Part shown: positions 1 through 7,989 of the stretch, piece by piece
Layout of the letters: the number at the start of each line of letters is the position of its first letter
Position numbering within the stretch: the first letter of the stretch is position 1
Assembly (NCBI GenBank): GCA_028877275.1
Contig: JAPPFP010000011.1
Span: 1-44,698, forward strand
From: Acidobacteriota bacterium
GTDB taxonomy: Bacteria > Acidobacteriota > Thermoanaerobaculia > Multivoradales > Multivoraceae
Length of the DNA stretch: 44,698 nt
Direction: 5' to 3'
Made by a program: the position numbers and the translations under genes
Notes under the pieces: model-generated
The model's input: only the letters and a program-made list of their open reading frames with translations
Told to the model about the DNA's origin: nothing
Database searches by the model: none

Positions 1-79
1 TGCTCTTCCGGTCCCGCGGACCGGACCACGCCGAAGACGATGAGCGCCGACCGGTCGTCTTGTTCGGTCTGGTTGCGCT

Positions 80-235
80 TGCCCTGCTAACGAGGCCATG
101 TCTTGCAGGTAGACCGCCTCGCGCTTGAGCGAGCGCCAGGTGCGCCCGATGAAGAGGTTGTCGAGGAAGTCGCAGCGGCCGTCCAGCGAGATGTCTCGGT
201 CGAGAACCTCCTCGACGAGGACTACTTCAATGTCC
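80..235 (-). pseudogene. IS3-family transposase (OrfB) remnant
   Basis: Read on the minus strand, positions about 235 to 80 translate without stops into a stretch that contains DGR..LDN.FI.R.WRSLK.EAVYL. This is the hallmark segment of the IS3-family DDE transposase (rve core, just before the catalytic Glu helix region). Neither the upstream DD part nor the C-terminus is present, so only about 40 residues survive. It abuts the 3' end of the RND efflux fragment, whose last dozen codons run into it, so an IS insertion followed by decay probably trimmed that gene. The opposite strand gives a tail that looks superficially like a TonB receptor C-terminus; the IS3 match is longer and more specific. 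Confidence 0.6.
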
Positions 236-1388
236 CCGGCTTCGTCACGCCGGGCAGCATGATCGTGGTCGGCTTGCGACTCCAGCGACCATGAACGGCA
301 ACCCGGGACCGAAGATCGTGCAGGATCGCGTAGAGCGACGGCAGAAGCACGAGCGTGATCGCCGTCGCGAACAGTACACCGAAGGCGAGCGACACCGCCA
401 TCGGCACCAGGAACTGGGCCTGGAAGCTCTGTTCCAGGAGTAGCGGCAGCAGGCCGACGAAGGTGGTCAGCGAAGTCAGGACGATGTGCCGGAAGCGGGC
501 GGCGCCGGCGTCCCGGATCGCTTCCTGGACCTCCATGCCAGCGGCCACGCGCCGGTTGATGAAGTCGACCATGATCAGCGAGTCGTTGACCACGACCCCC
601 GTCAGGGCGATCAGACCGAGGAGCGAAAGCATGGTCAGGTTGAGCCCCAGCACAACGTGGCCCAGCACGGCGCCGATCAGGCCGAACGGGATCGCGCTCA
701 TCACGATCGTCGGCTGCAGGTAGGAACGGAACAGAATGGCAAGCAGGGCGTAGATCGCGAGCAGCGCAACGGCCAACGCTCTGACCAGCCCACCGAAAGT
801 TCGCCGCTGCTCCTCCTGTTCGCCCGCGAACGAGGAGTCGACCCCGGGGTAGCCGGCCAGCAGTTCGGGCAGCACGTTGGCCTGGAGGTCGCCGACGACT
901 TCGTTCGCCGTCACGATCGCCGGATCGACATCCGCCGTGACGTTCAGCACCCGCCGCCGGTCGATTCGCTGAATCGTCGCGCGGCCGCGCCCGAACTCGG
1001 CACGGCCGGCGAACGAGAACGGGACCTCGGCGCCGGTCGGCGTCCTGATTCGCATGTTCTCGAGCGACGCCAGGGTTTCGCGTTCCTCGAGCGGTTAGCG
1101 CACCATGACGCGGATGTCGTCGCGCCCGCGCTGAATGCGTTGCGCCTCGGCGCCGTAGAAGCCCTGCCGTATCTGGCGGCCCAGGGCCTCCGCGCGCGGG
1201 TCGAGTTCCAGTCGGAGCTCCCGCTTGGCGGGCAGGAAGGAATCCGAAACGTCGAACACCCCCGCGTAGTCCGCGAGTCGTGTCTCGCCCCACTGCGCCC
1301 GAGCGCGAACGATCGCGCTGAAACGCGTGGCGCGGCGGGCGTCACGCTGGAGCCGCGCCACGTCCAACGACCGGGAATAGGGGTTCAT
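222..1388 (-). pseudogene. RND efflux transporter (AcrB/HAE1 type), truncated, with in-frame stop
   Basis: The C-terminal third of an inner-membrane RND efflux permease. The downstream part (1055 to 222) carries the last porter segment and transmembrane helices TM8-TM12, with the typical GLIALTGVVVNDSLIMVDFIN helix pair and a LTSLTTFVGLLPLL helix. The upstream part (1388 to 1098) holds AGVFDVSDSF.P.KREL and RQIRQGFYGAEAQRI.RG. The two parts are in the same frame and are separated only by a TAA at 1095-1097, where the family has a Tyr codon, so one substitution explains the break. The first 35 or so codons after the ATG at 1388 do not look like RND sequence, and the N-terminal two thirds is missing. 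It is not expected to be functional. Confidence 0.85.
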
Positions 1389-2109
1389 GCTGACCTCCTT
1401 TGGCGGCGGCCCACGCCGCCCGATGGTGCTCTATGTAGATGCACAGCACGCGCTCGGTAAACCTGCGGGTTTCGAGAAAAGGCGGTAGACCGCCGAAGCG
1501 ATCGACGGCCCCCGGCCCGGCGTTGTAAGCGGCCAGGCTCAGCACCAGGTCGTTCTCGAACCGGCGCAGGAGAAAGACCAGATAGCGCGCGCCAGCCTCC
1601 AGGTTCCCGCGCGGATCACTGACGTTGACCACGCCAAGATGTTCGGCCGTTTCCGGCATTACCTGCATGAGGCCGAGCGCGCCGCGGGGCGACAACGCCT
1701 GGGCGTCGAAACCGGATTCGACCTGGACGACAGCCGCGATGAGCAGAGGGTCGAGACCGTGACGGTCGGCCGCTTCCAGAATCTCCGGGCCGAAGCGCAC
1801 GTGCTCCAGCCGATCCCGTACTGCCGCACCGTCCGCGAGGCCGACGAAAAACCCGAAGCTCTCCCGGCGCTCCCGAATCTGACTCGCCAGCGGTACCCTC
1901 GCGGGACCGATGGTCAGGTCGGATTCCGCCGGTTCGAGCCAGGCCTGGACCTCTTCGAGCAGAACAAGGTCCTGGAGCGGCAGGGTCGACGAAAACGTGT
2001 CGGGATGGTGGCCAGGGGCTGCCTCGCGCACCGACGTAGCAAGCATGGCGGAGGTCGCCGCGATTACGGCCAGCCCTTTCTTCAGACTCTTTCTTCGGAG
2101 GGAGAGCAT
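1342..2109 (-). CDS. Lytic transglycosylase, SLT domain
   Basis: A periplasmic murein-cleaving enzyme of the Slt70/MltE-like fold (255 aa from the ATG at 2109). The N-terminus is a signal peptide (basic MLSLRRKSLKKG then a hydrophobic Ala-rich stretch). The catalytic core begins near residue 115 with the family motif VESGFDAQALSPRGALGLMQ, where the Glu is the catalytic acid, followed by the GARYL and SLAAYNAGPGAVDRF motifs. An in-frame ATG 29 codons upstream (2196) exists, but the extra residues are not signal-like. The 3' end overlaps 47 bases of the downstream chimeric RND fragment. The C-terminal tail after about residue 235 is unusual and may be a readthrough into a broken junction. Confidence 0.85.
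   Translation of the reverse strand: MLSLRRKSLKKGLAVIAATSAMLATSVREAAPGHHPDTFSSTLPLQDLVLLEEVQAWLEPAESDLTIGPARVPLASQIRERRESFGFFVGLADGAAVRDRLEHVRFGPEILEAADRHGLDPLLIAAVVQVESGFDAQALSPRGALGLMQVMPETAEHLGVVNVSDPRGNLEAGARYLVFLLRRFENDLVLSLAAYNAGPGAVDRFGGLPPFLETRRFTERVLCIYIEHHRAAWAAAKGGQHEPLFPVVGRGAAPA
1389..1401 (-). promoter_or_regulatory. Strong ribosome binding site before the RND chimera
   Basis: On the minus strand AAAGGAGG lies 5 bases before the ATG at 1388. It shows that this ATG once started a real gene directly after the transglycosylase. The first 35 codons (MNPYSRSLDVARL...) are therefore probably the true N-terminus of a different gene that was joined to the RND remnant. Confidence 0.6.
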
Positions 2110-2756
2110 GAGCAGATTGTTGGATCGCGTGTCCCGTGCTGTACCAACAGACCTGTGTTTTCGTTCGACTGGTCTGTGCGCCGCGACCTCCACCAACCTA
2201 ATCTTGGAGCAGTACGACGATCAAGAACAGGACGCTGCTTAGCGGATTTCGGCCAGATCTGAGCAAACCCGGCCAGATCTGGGCATTCCGGTCCGCGAGG
2301 TGGCTGCGTCTGGCTCATCGACGGCCGGCCACCGGGGCCGGAGCGAACTAGGGGGCCGGCCTGGCGACGCGGCACTACCTCCGTGCGACGCTGTACCGCT
2401 CACGGCGGCGACGCCTGGCGGCCCTGGGCCCTTTCTGCGGCCTGCCGGCGGCTAAACTGGCCGCGAACGTTCGGGTTGGCCTGACCGTTCAGGGGCGGTC
2501 CGGGCGAAGCCATGTCCGGTCCGCCCCATCCCGCGCCGCCCACTTTGCGGTCGGCGTGCACTCCCTTCCCGCTCTGAATCTGGCGAACTACCAGTGAATG
2601 TACACACTTGTGGGGAAGGCGGTTCAGGATCTGTCCCCCAGTGTGGTCCCGCTTGCTCTACGACTCTGCCTCGGCCTCTAGCGCTTCGGCACGAGTAGTG
2701 CGGTTTTCGGTTTCACAAGTGGGCGCTCTCTCGGTACGATCCCGAAGTGCGACTAG
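2110..2756. other. Gene-poor region with short repeats
   Basis: No convincing gene is seen. A direct repeat GGCCAGATCTG occurs at 2251-2261 and 2271-2281, exactly 20 bases apart, and its core CCAGATCTGG is itself palindromic. The pair could be an operator for the divergent transglycosylase or the terminal repeats of a lost IS21-like element. Further right, CACTTGTG (near 2605) and CACAAGTG (near 2716) form an inverted pair about 110 bases apart around non-coding sequence, which could be the ends of a small miniature element. These readings are tentative. Confidence 0.35.
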
Positions 2757-2908
2757 CACTATGGGCGGCAACGACGTGCTCTCGGTCCAAGAGGTGATGG
2801 GTCACTCGCGGACGGATACGACGGCCCGCTACGGCAGGCGAGGCAAACCATGCCGCCGCGGCAGCCGCCGCAACGCTGGCCGTTCCGTTCGTTGGAGCCG
2901 GGGAGTGA
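2757..2908 (+). pseudogene. Tyrosine recombinase C-terminal remnant
   Basis: The translation VLSVQEVMGHSRTDTTARY is the C-terminal box of phage/XerD-type tyrosine recombinases (the conserved GH..x..TT..Y with the nucleophilic Tyr). One surplus base just after the Tyr codon shifts the frame; removing it restores a plausible Ala-rich C-terminus ending VPFVGAGE at the TGA at 2906-2908. Everything upstream of the GH box is absent. The stop overlaps the start of the next small membrane protein in a GTGA arrangement, so the two were once coupled. Confidence 0.6.
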
Positions 2909-3144
2909 CGGCACAGCAAGATGTGGCGACGCTGGCCGTGGCGTATCTGTTGCTCGCGGTTGTCGTCGCGGGCCTGGTCGCGGTCGTCCTCTTTGCGCTG
3001 CGCGCTCGCCCGCGGCATCGTGCGGCGCGAAGCGCAGGTGAGGAACGGGCCGTGTTGGGCTTGCTGGGAGCTAGCTTCGTCGTGACGGCCGCCGTGGTCG
3101 GCGCGGTGCTCGGATGGAGAGTCAGTGCGCCGAACGGCGACTAG
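2905..3144 (+). CDS. Small two-helix membrane protein, unknown
   Basis: A 79-residue protein starting at GTG 2905, with GGAG seven bases upstream. It has two hydrophobic helices (roughly residues 8-30 and 48-70) separated by an Arg-rich loop, so both ends should lie on the same side of the membrane. The start overlaps the integrase remnant's stop (GTGA) and the 3' end overlaps the first codons of the McrB-like gene by about 20 bases, which suggests translational coupling. I do not recognise a family. It may be a real small gene or a fortuitous open frame, but the hydrophobicity pattern and ribosome binding site favour a gene. Confidence 0.45.
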   Translation: MTAQQDVATLAVAYLLLAVVVAGLVAVVLFALRARPRHRAARSAGEERAVLGLLGASFVVTAAVVGAVLGWRVSAPNGD

Positions 3145-5419
3145 TAGGCCGTCAACCTTGGACTTTCTTCAACGCCATGGTCGGGAGCCACGAAGGAGCC
3201 GGTCGCTCCGGGCTGAGCCGACACTTCAACTGTGGGACGAATTCCTGGAGGCATGGCCACCGGACCGCGTGCGGGCCATGACGCTGGAGGAGTACACGGA
3301 TCTCAACCGGCACGACACCTTTACCTACTGGCTTGAGTACCGGACCCGCGAGCTTGGCAGCATACGTGGCGGCGATGCCATCAAGTTCGGCATCTACCGC
3401 CACTCCGACAAGGACTCGAAGCCACCAACGGAAGGTCGTATCCGTGGCGCCGAGTACACCTGGCATCCCAAGTACGGGGCAACGGAGCAAGACGCTTTCG
3501 CCACCGTGCAGTCCCGTCTGCTCCAGGTCATCGATGCGGCTGGAAGGGTGGATCTGGCAGCGCTTGACAACGTCGACGTCTGCTGGCCCTTCGTCAAGTG
3601 GAAGGTGGCGTTCTTGTATCAGGACCGCGCGGATCCCGGAATCCTGGCGCTCTACAAGCAGGGCCTGCTCGCGGCTCGTTACAAGGAGGCGTTCCCGAAC
3701 GTGGCCGAGGCACGTCCGAGCCAGCAGCACGCTGCCCTGATCGATCACTACTCCTGGCTGGGCGACGCCCTCGACATAAGCCCCGAGATCTGGCTCGAAC
3801 AACAGCCTCCCCCGTCCCCGGGGCGACCGTCCGCCAACCCGCGCTACTGGCTGATGCGGCTCGGAAGAGACGGCGACCTATGGCCCGCCTGCTACGAAGA
3901 CGGCGTTGCTTCCATAGGCTACGACGACTACGACGTTGGCGATCTTCGCCAGTATGGATCTCTGGAGGAGCTTACTCAGGCCATTCTGCCGAAAGCGACG
4001 CGGTGGCCCCAAAACAACCGCAAGGCTCTCTGGCAGTTCTGCCATGAAATGGCGCCCGGAGACATAGTCTTCGTCAGCAAGACGCTACGGCTTGTGGGCG
4101 GTCATGGTGCCGTGTCCTCCGAGTACCGCTACGATCCCAGAAGGGAAGAGCACCGACATCTTCGTGATGTCGTCTGGAGGTCCAACTTCCCGGACGGAAG
4201 GCCGGTCCAGGGGAAACGCCTGGGCCGAAAGACCCTCACCGAGATCACCGATCCGAAGCGAATCGCGGCCCTTAGGGCCGCCGTGGAGGAACCACAGACG
4301 CCGCCGATACAACCTCCGGTTGGCCCCGAGCCGCCCACCAGCCCGCGGAACATCGTGCTCTACGGTCCGCCCGGCACCGGAAAGACCTACGCCACGGTCG
4401 GACGTTCGCTGGCGATCATCGACGGGACGGAACCGGAGGACAATCTCTCGACGCAAGATCGAGGTCGCTTTTCCGAGCTTCGCCTACGGAACTCCGCCGG
4501 GGCCGACCGCCCCGCCGAAGGCAGAATCGACATGGTGACCTTCCACCAGAACTACGCCTACGAGGACTTCGTGGAGGGTATTCGCCCAGAGCTCGCCGAA
4601 CCGGACCGACGGGACGACGACGCGAAGGCGGCGAACGCGTCGCCTCCGTCTGAACTCGGCTACGAACTCAAGCTCGGCATCTTCAGACGGATCTGCGAGG
4701 CGGCCGAGACGGAGCGCCTGACGGCCAAGGCCGAGGGGCGGGAAGCGGAACGCTTCGTCCTCATCATCGACGAAATCAACCGCGGCAACATTCCGAAGAT
4801 CTTCGGCGAACTGATCACGTTGATCGAGGATTCCCGGCGGCTCGGCGCCGACGACGAGACCAGAGTGATCCTGGCTTACTCGGGCGACGAGTTCGGTGTG
4901 CCGGACAACCTCTACATCATCGGCACGATGAACACAGCCGACCGCTCGATCCAACAGCTCGACACAGCGCTCCGGCGGCGGTTCACGTTCGTCGAGATGA
5001 TGCCCGAGCCCGAGCATGCACTCATTCCGGCCGACGTGGACGGAGTGGACTGCCGGGAGGTGCTGAGAGCGATGAACGAACGCATCGCTCTGCTCATGGA
5101 TCGAGAACACCAAATCGGCCACACGTACCTGTTCGACGTGAAGGACCTCAACGACCTCTCCGGTCGCTTCCAGAACAAGATCTTTCCGCTCCTGCAGGAG
5201 TACTTCTACGACGACTGGAAGAAGGTCCGGGCCGTGCTCGGCGGCAACGCGTTCGTGAAGGAGCGCAAGGTCGGCGAAGGGCACGCGAAGGACCTAGTCC
5301 AGGACTTCGACCTCGTGGACGAGGAGACGGTCATCCACGAGCGTCTGCCCGCGGGCAATCCGGCCTGGGAGGAAGCCGGCGAGTACCGGAAGATCTACGA
5401 GTCGGTGGCCGCCGACTGA
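3125..5419 (+). CDS. mcrB: McrB-type GTPase/AAA+ of a McrBC restriction system
   Basis: The motor subunit of a modified-DNA restriction system; McrB uses GTP to translocate DNA and activate the McrC nuclease. The AAA+ module (about residues 400-690) shows Walker A LYGPPGTGKTYA, Walker B FVLIIDEINRGNIPKIFGE and the McrB-specific GTMNTADRSIQQLDTALRRRF segment, which includes the NTAD signature. The N-terminal half holds an alpha-helical domain and, near residues 240-380, a PUA/EVE-like region (YWLMRLG...GDIVFVSK), which in this family reads modified bases. The length of 764 aa is normal. The start is uncertain: GTG 3125 has GGAGA upstream, but a TTG at 3158 is also possible. The partner McrC gene follows but is truncated, so the system is probably inactive. 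Confidence 0.88.
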   Translation: MRRTATSRPSTLDFLQRHGREPRRSRSLRAEPTLQLWDEFLEAWPPDRVRAMTLEEYTDLNRHDTFTYWLEYRTRELGSIRGGDAIKFGIYRHSDKDSKPPTEGRIRGAEYTWHPKYGATEQDAFATVQSRLLQVIDAAGRVDLAALDNVDVCWPFVKWKVAFLYQDRADPGILALYKQGLLAARYKEAFPNVAEARPSQQHAALIDHYSWLGDALDISPEIWLEQQPPPSPGRPSANPRYWLMRLGRDGDLWPACYEDGVASIGYDDYDVGDLRQYGSLEELTQAILPKATRWPQNNRKALWQFCHEMAPGDIVFVSKTLRLVGGHGAVSSEYRYDPRREEHRHLRDVVWRSNFPDGRPVQGKRLGRKTLTEITDPKRIAALRAAVEEPQTPPIQPPVGPEPPTSPRNIVLYGPPGTGKTYATVGRSLAIIDGTEPEDNLSTQDRGRFSELRLRNSAGADRPAEGRIDMVTFHQNYAYEDFVEGIRPELAEPDRRDDDAKAANASPPSELGYELKLGIFRRICEAAETERLTAKAEGREAERFVLIIDEINRGNIPKIFGELITLIEDSRRLGADDETRVILAYSGDEFGVPDNLYIIGTMNTADRSIQQLDTALRRRFTFVEMMPEPEHALIPADVDGVDCREVLRAMNERIALLMDREHQIGHTYLFDVKDLNDLSGRFQNKIFPLLQEYFYDDWKKVRAVLGGNAFVKERKVGEGHAKDLVQDFDLVDEETVIHERLPAGNPAWEEAGEYRKIYESVAAD

Positions 5420-5525
5420 TGGGACAAGCCGGGTGCGGCAAAGGACTGGGAAGCCGACGCTTCGCGCCGGTCGCGGGACCGCACGAGCGCGCGGGCCGGC
5501 CGCTTCGCGGCATCGCGCCTGATGC

Positions 5526-5541
5526 GGGCCAGAAGGCCCGT
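5526..5541. repeat. Short hairpin between mcrB and mcrC
   Basis: CGGGCC-AGAA-GGCCCG is a perfect 6-bp stem with a four-base loop in the 170-base gap between the mcrB stop and the mcrC start. With no following T run it is not a classical terminator; it resembles a short REP-type palindrome. Confidence 0.45.
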
Positions 5542-5591
5542 GCACCGGCAGCCACAGCTACTTCTCGTGTTCCGTGCAGGCTTCGTTGCGG

Positions 5592-6080
5592 ATGACGGAT
5601 GTTCAAGTCCGCCTGCTTCGGGAGTATGAGGAGTTCGACTCCGAGCGGTTCGGACTCAACGAGGGGGAATGGGCGCGCCTGGAGGTCTTCGCCCGACGGA
5701 ACCAGCAGGACAGGCGCGGTAATTTCCGGCCGGTGCTCGCGTTCGGCGGCCGCAAGCGCACGCTCAAGGCGACTAACTTCGTCGGCATCTTGTCGACGAA
5801 GCGCGGCACACCCATCGAGATCTTGCCGAAGATCGACCTCGCTCCGCCCGGCGAGGTCGATCTTCGGCAAGCCCTGATGGAGCTTGTGCGCCGTTTGTGG
5901 GAGGCTTGGCCAGGCTCAGGCGGTCACTTCGGTGATAGCCGCGTCGGAGTCATAGAGGAACCACCGGAGCAGAAGCCGAAGTCGATGGACCTTGTGGCTG
6001 GCTGTGATCCGCTGTCCTTGAGTCTTACGCTGGGTGACGGTGTTGGAGGTCGGATCGAGCCGGCCAAGGTCAAGAAGTGA
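5592..6080 (+). pseudogene. mcrC: McrC N-terminal fragment
   Basis: The first about 100 residues match the N-terminal domain of McrC, the nuclease partner of McrB: a REYE...LGL.E..W..L start, then the FVGILSTKRGTPIEILPKIDL segment. McrC is normally about 350-430 aa with a PD-(D/E)xK nuclease in its second half, and none of that is present. After about position 5890 the sequence becomes unrelated and less GC-rich and ends in a short tail (...AKVKK). The ATG at 5592 is preferred; a GTG at 5574 is possible. A 21-bp perfect inverted repeat lies exactly at the end of the recognisable part. The gene is almost certainly non-functional as a nuclease. Confidence 0.75.
5822..5871. repeat. Perfect 21-bp inverted repeat inside the mcrC fragment
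   Basis: The arm at 5822-5842 (starting CTTGCCGAAGATCG) is exactly reverse-complementary to 5851-5871, with an eight-base spacer. Both strands therefore encode nearly the same peptide (PKIDLA...EVDLRQ). The stem would be very stable in RNA or single-stranded DNA. It sits where homology to McrC stops, so it may mark a palindrome-mediated rearrangement. Confidence 0.9.
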
Positions 6081-6352
6081 GGGCGCGTCGCGGCAGGACC
6101 ATATCGAGTACAGCCGTGATCAACGGTTTGCGTTGACTACGACCTGGTGTAGACTCACAGGCGGCAAGGTCGCCACCCTGTTAGTCCCAAGGTGACGGTA
6201 GAGCCGGAAGGCTCGGGCCACGGAGAACCAGCGTGGAAGCCGAGGCAAAGGGCTCTAGGGGGTGTGCCCCTCCCACTTGCCACACGAGGCTACGCCAAGA
6301 TCGCTGTTGGTGCAAGGTGTGGGCCATGCCTCTGTGTGTTGTAGGAGTAGTG
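6081..6352 (+). ncRNA. Candidate structured leader RNA
   Basis: A 270-base non-coding stretch with a run of hairpins in front of a three-gene cluster. The stems are GGCG/CGCC (6160-6174), GAGCC-GGAA-GGCTC with a GNRA tetraloop (6201-6214), CCACG/CGTGG (6218-6236) and AGGGG/CCCCT (about 6257-6271). A long bent stem follows, made of CCCAC/GTGGG (6272-6276 with 6319-6323), TTGC/GCAA (6277-6280 with 6312-6315) and CCAA/TTGG (6295-6298 with 6307-6310). A CACC/GGTG pairing (6174-6177 with 6191-6194) competes with the first stem. I cannot assign a known riboswitch or ribozyme class. A fragment of group II intron domain I was considered but no intron-encoded protein is near. Confidence 0.45.
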
Positions 6353-6583
6353 ATGGCTAAGACATATGAGGAGGCTGCGAAGTCTCTCGCTCATCTCTTG
6401 AAGGACACAAGGGTCAAGCTGCTTGGCGTCTCTAACTCCGACGCCAACCGGGAACAACTGGCAGGGTACTTGTACATGGTCGAAGTCGAGATCGCCTTGA
6501 TGAAGAAGAACCATCTTGATGGTGGACTGACAGAGGGTGGGTACGAGAGGGGTATTCTGGGAAAGTGGTCGGCGAAGCCGTGA
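6353..6583 (+). CDS. Small unknown protein 1 of a three-gene cluster
   Basis: A 76-residue soluble protein beginning MAKTYEEAAKSLAHLL. The ATG at 6353 has TAGGAG six bases upstream, a good ribosome binding site. It is predicted to be mostly helical; a helix with an acidic/hydrophobic repeat (YMVEVEIALMKKN) occupies the middle. No family is recognised. It directly follows the structured leader and is clearly less GC-rich than the flanking genes, which suggests horizontal origin. It is followed 34 bases later by the next small gene on the same strand. Confidence 0.6.
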   Translation: MAKTYEEAAKSLAHLLKDTRVKLLGVSNSDANREQLAGYLYMVEVEIALMKKNHLDGGLTEGGYERGILGKWSAKP

Positions 6584-6617
6584 TCTGCGACGCCCGACAG
6601 CGTTCGTGGAGAATCAG

Positions 6618-6791
6618 ATGAAGAAGACAGGTGTCAGGACGACGATGGACCCCAACGAGGTGTCTGGCCAGTTGATGAAGGACACCGGCCTTAGTCTGGA
6701 AGAGGTCCTCGATCGAGTCGATAAGGGTCAAGTGGACTTCACGCCCGACGTGAAGCGGAACGTGGCCAGGAAGGCCGATCGCAAGAAGTGA
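6618..6791 (+). CDS. Small unknown protein 2 of a three-gene cluster
   Basis: A 57-residue basic protein (MKKTGVRTTMDPNEVSG...). The ATG at 6618 follows GGAG at a spacing of six. A helix-loop-helix-like segment (SGQLMKDTGLSLEEVLDRVDKG) could be a small DNA- or protein-binding fold, and the tail is Lys/Arg-rich (VKRNVARKADRKK). No family is recognised. Its stop overlaps the start of the third gene (GTGA), so the two are probably translationally coupled. Confidence 0.55.
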   Translation: MKKTGVRTTMDPNEVSGQLMKDTGLSLEEVLDRVDKGQVDFTPDVKRNVARKADRKK

Positions 6792-7060
6792 GGACCAAGA
6801 TCATGTGGCTGCTGGCCGAGGTGGCCAACAACCAGGCGACGCATCGCTACCTTCGAGACATGCCGATTGAGTGGGAGACCAAGTTCGGCGGCATCTCGCC
6901 GCCCGATGAGTTGCTGACGCCCTACGAGATCGAGGCCAAGGCGTTTCAGAGCGAGCACGAAGCTCTGGTCTTTGCTCAGCGTCACGAGATGGCGGTGTAC
7001 GGCCGTGGTTATCAGGCCGAGGCCCATCTGTCACCGACCCAGGTTCTTCGCCACTTCTAG
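6788..7060 (+). CDS. Small unknown protein 3 of a three-gene cluster
   Basis: A 90-residue protein starting at the GTG that overlaps the previous stop (GTGA at 6788-6791); an internal ATG at 6803 would be weaker. It is rich in Glu and aromatic residues (PIEWETKFGG, LTPYEIEAKAFQSEHEAL) and is probably an alpha-helical soluble protein. I do not recognise it. With the two preceding genes and the structured leader it forms one transcription unit between the broken mcrC and a field of pseudogenes. Accessory or anti-defence roles are possible but nothing in the sequence shows one. Confidence 0.6.
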   Translation: MRTKIMWLLAEVANNQATHRYLRDMPIEWETKFGGISPPDELLTPYEIEAKAFQSEHEALVFAQRHEMAVYGRGYQAEAHLSPTQVLRHF

Positions 7061-7211
7061 GCAAGAGCCGCGCCAGATCGACGCCGAAAATCGAACTGAG
7101 ACACTACCCAAGAAGACCTAGAGTCGCTGTTGCAAGATATCAAGGAAGAACTCCGCAAAAGGCGAGTAGAAGCGATTGAAGTCGGCGAAGTGGAGCGGCG
7201 AAACCAGCCGC

Positions 7212-7491
7212 AAGACAGGCCGCGACCGAAGACGTGGGCGTAGCGGAGTCGGGTGTCGATTCCGGGGAGGGGATGCTCCCTGGCGACGCCGGCGCCGACG
7301 AGGTGCTTGGCGAAGGCATGGGTGGTCTTGGTCGAGCAGCGGTGGTGCTCGGTGAACTGGGTCCTGGTGAAGACGCCGGAGTGTAGGCAGACGAGGGTGA
7401 GCCAGGCCGCTTCTTGAGGACGAAAGCCGAACCCGCGGAGCGCGGCGTGGCGGGCGGCCAGGTGCGGGACCTCCGGGAGCTTGAGGACCAT
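7212..7491 (-). pseudogene. N-terminal fragment of an unknown protein
   Basis: From ATG 7491 the minus strand reads MVLKLPEVPHLAARHAALRG and continues with a protein-like pattern (FRPQEAAWLTLVCLHSGVFTRTQF...RYAHVFGRGL). After about 7212 it degenerates to Ser/Arg-rich out-of-frame sequence. A second open stretch in another frame (LHFADFNRFYSPFAEFF, ending at the TAG at 7118-7120) suggests a frameshift or a second fragment. The helical, winged-helix-like beginning is reminiscent of small DNA-associated proteins carried on mobile elements, but I cannot name a family. Confidence 0.4.
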
Positions 7492-7555
7492 TGTCAGAAG
7501 TCCGCGACCTGGTCGGCCTTGACGCAGCTGACGAGGATGCCCATGGCCGTGCGTG

Positions 7556-7987
7556 CTAGCCGACCAGGAACGCTCCCCAAGCCTCCATGGCCTCGCGGCG
7601 GCGCTCCAGCACGTCGCTGCGGGCGTAGCACTGCTCGACCTGGCTGCCGACCGCGTGGGCCAGGGCCTGTTCCGCCAACTCCCGGTCGATCCCCTCGTCG
7701 GAGCACCACGACCTGAACGAACTGCGGAAGCCATGCGGGCTGCAATCGATCTTGAGGTCCTTCAGCAGCCGGCCGAACACGGCGGCTCCGACCATCCCGC
7801 CCTGAATGCCGGGGAAGATCAGACCACGACCCCGGCCGCGCAGCCCATCGGCCCGCTTGAGCACCATAAGAGCGGCGCTGGAGAGGGGAACCCTGTGCTC
7901 CTTGGCGGGACTTCATCCGCGAGGCGGGAACGGTCCATGTGGCCGACTCCAGATCGACCTCCCGCCACCGCGCTCCCCGTACCTCGC
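7556..7987 (-). pseudogene. P4-type tyrosine integrase catalytic domain, frameshifted
   Basis: From about 7987 the minus strand reads GEVRGARWREVDLESATWTV then PASRMKSRQ, and, after removal of one surplus base near 7900-7903, EHRVPLSS...GLIFPG...PHGFRSSFRSW...LAHAVGSQVEQCYARSDVLERRR. These are the Arg-I loop, the Lys strand, the HxxR box, the second His and the catalytic Tyr of P4/bacteriophage-type integrases. The N-terminal arm-binding and core-binding domains are missing: the reading frame begins abruptly where a [2Fe-2S] gene fragment ends. It resembles the complete integrase at 28.8-30.0 kb. The gene is dead, but it marks an old integration event. Confidence 0.8.
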
Positions 7988-7989
7988 CG

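Noticed and set aside
103..294. Plus-strand frame ending VSVENLLDEDYFNVPGFVTP, which resembles a TonB receptor C-terminus
   Set aside because: The minus strand of the same bases gives a longer, more specific IS3 transposase match, and there is no barrel sequence upstream.
2608..2756. N-terminal part of an open frame leading into the integrase remnant
   Set aside because: Ser/Arg-rich and unlike integrases; the remnant begins only near 2757.
6081..6352. Group II intron domain I or a known riboswitch
   Set aside because: The stems are suggestive, but no maturase, no domain V/VI and no conserved riboswitch core are visible.
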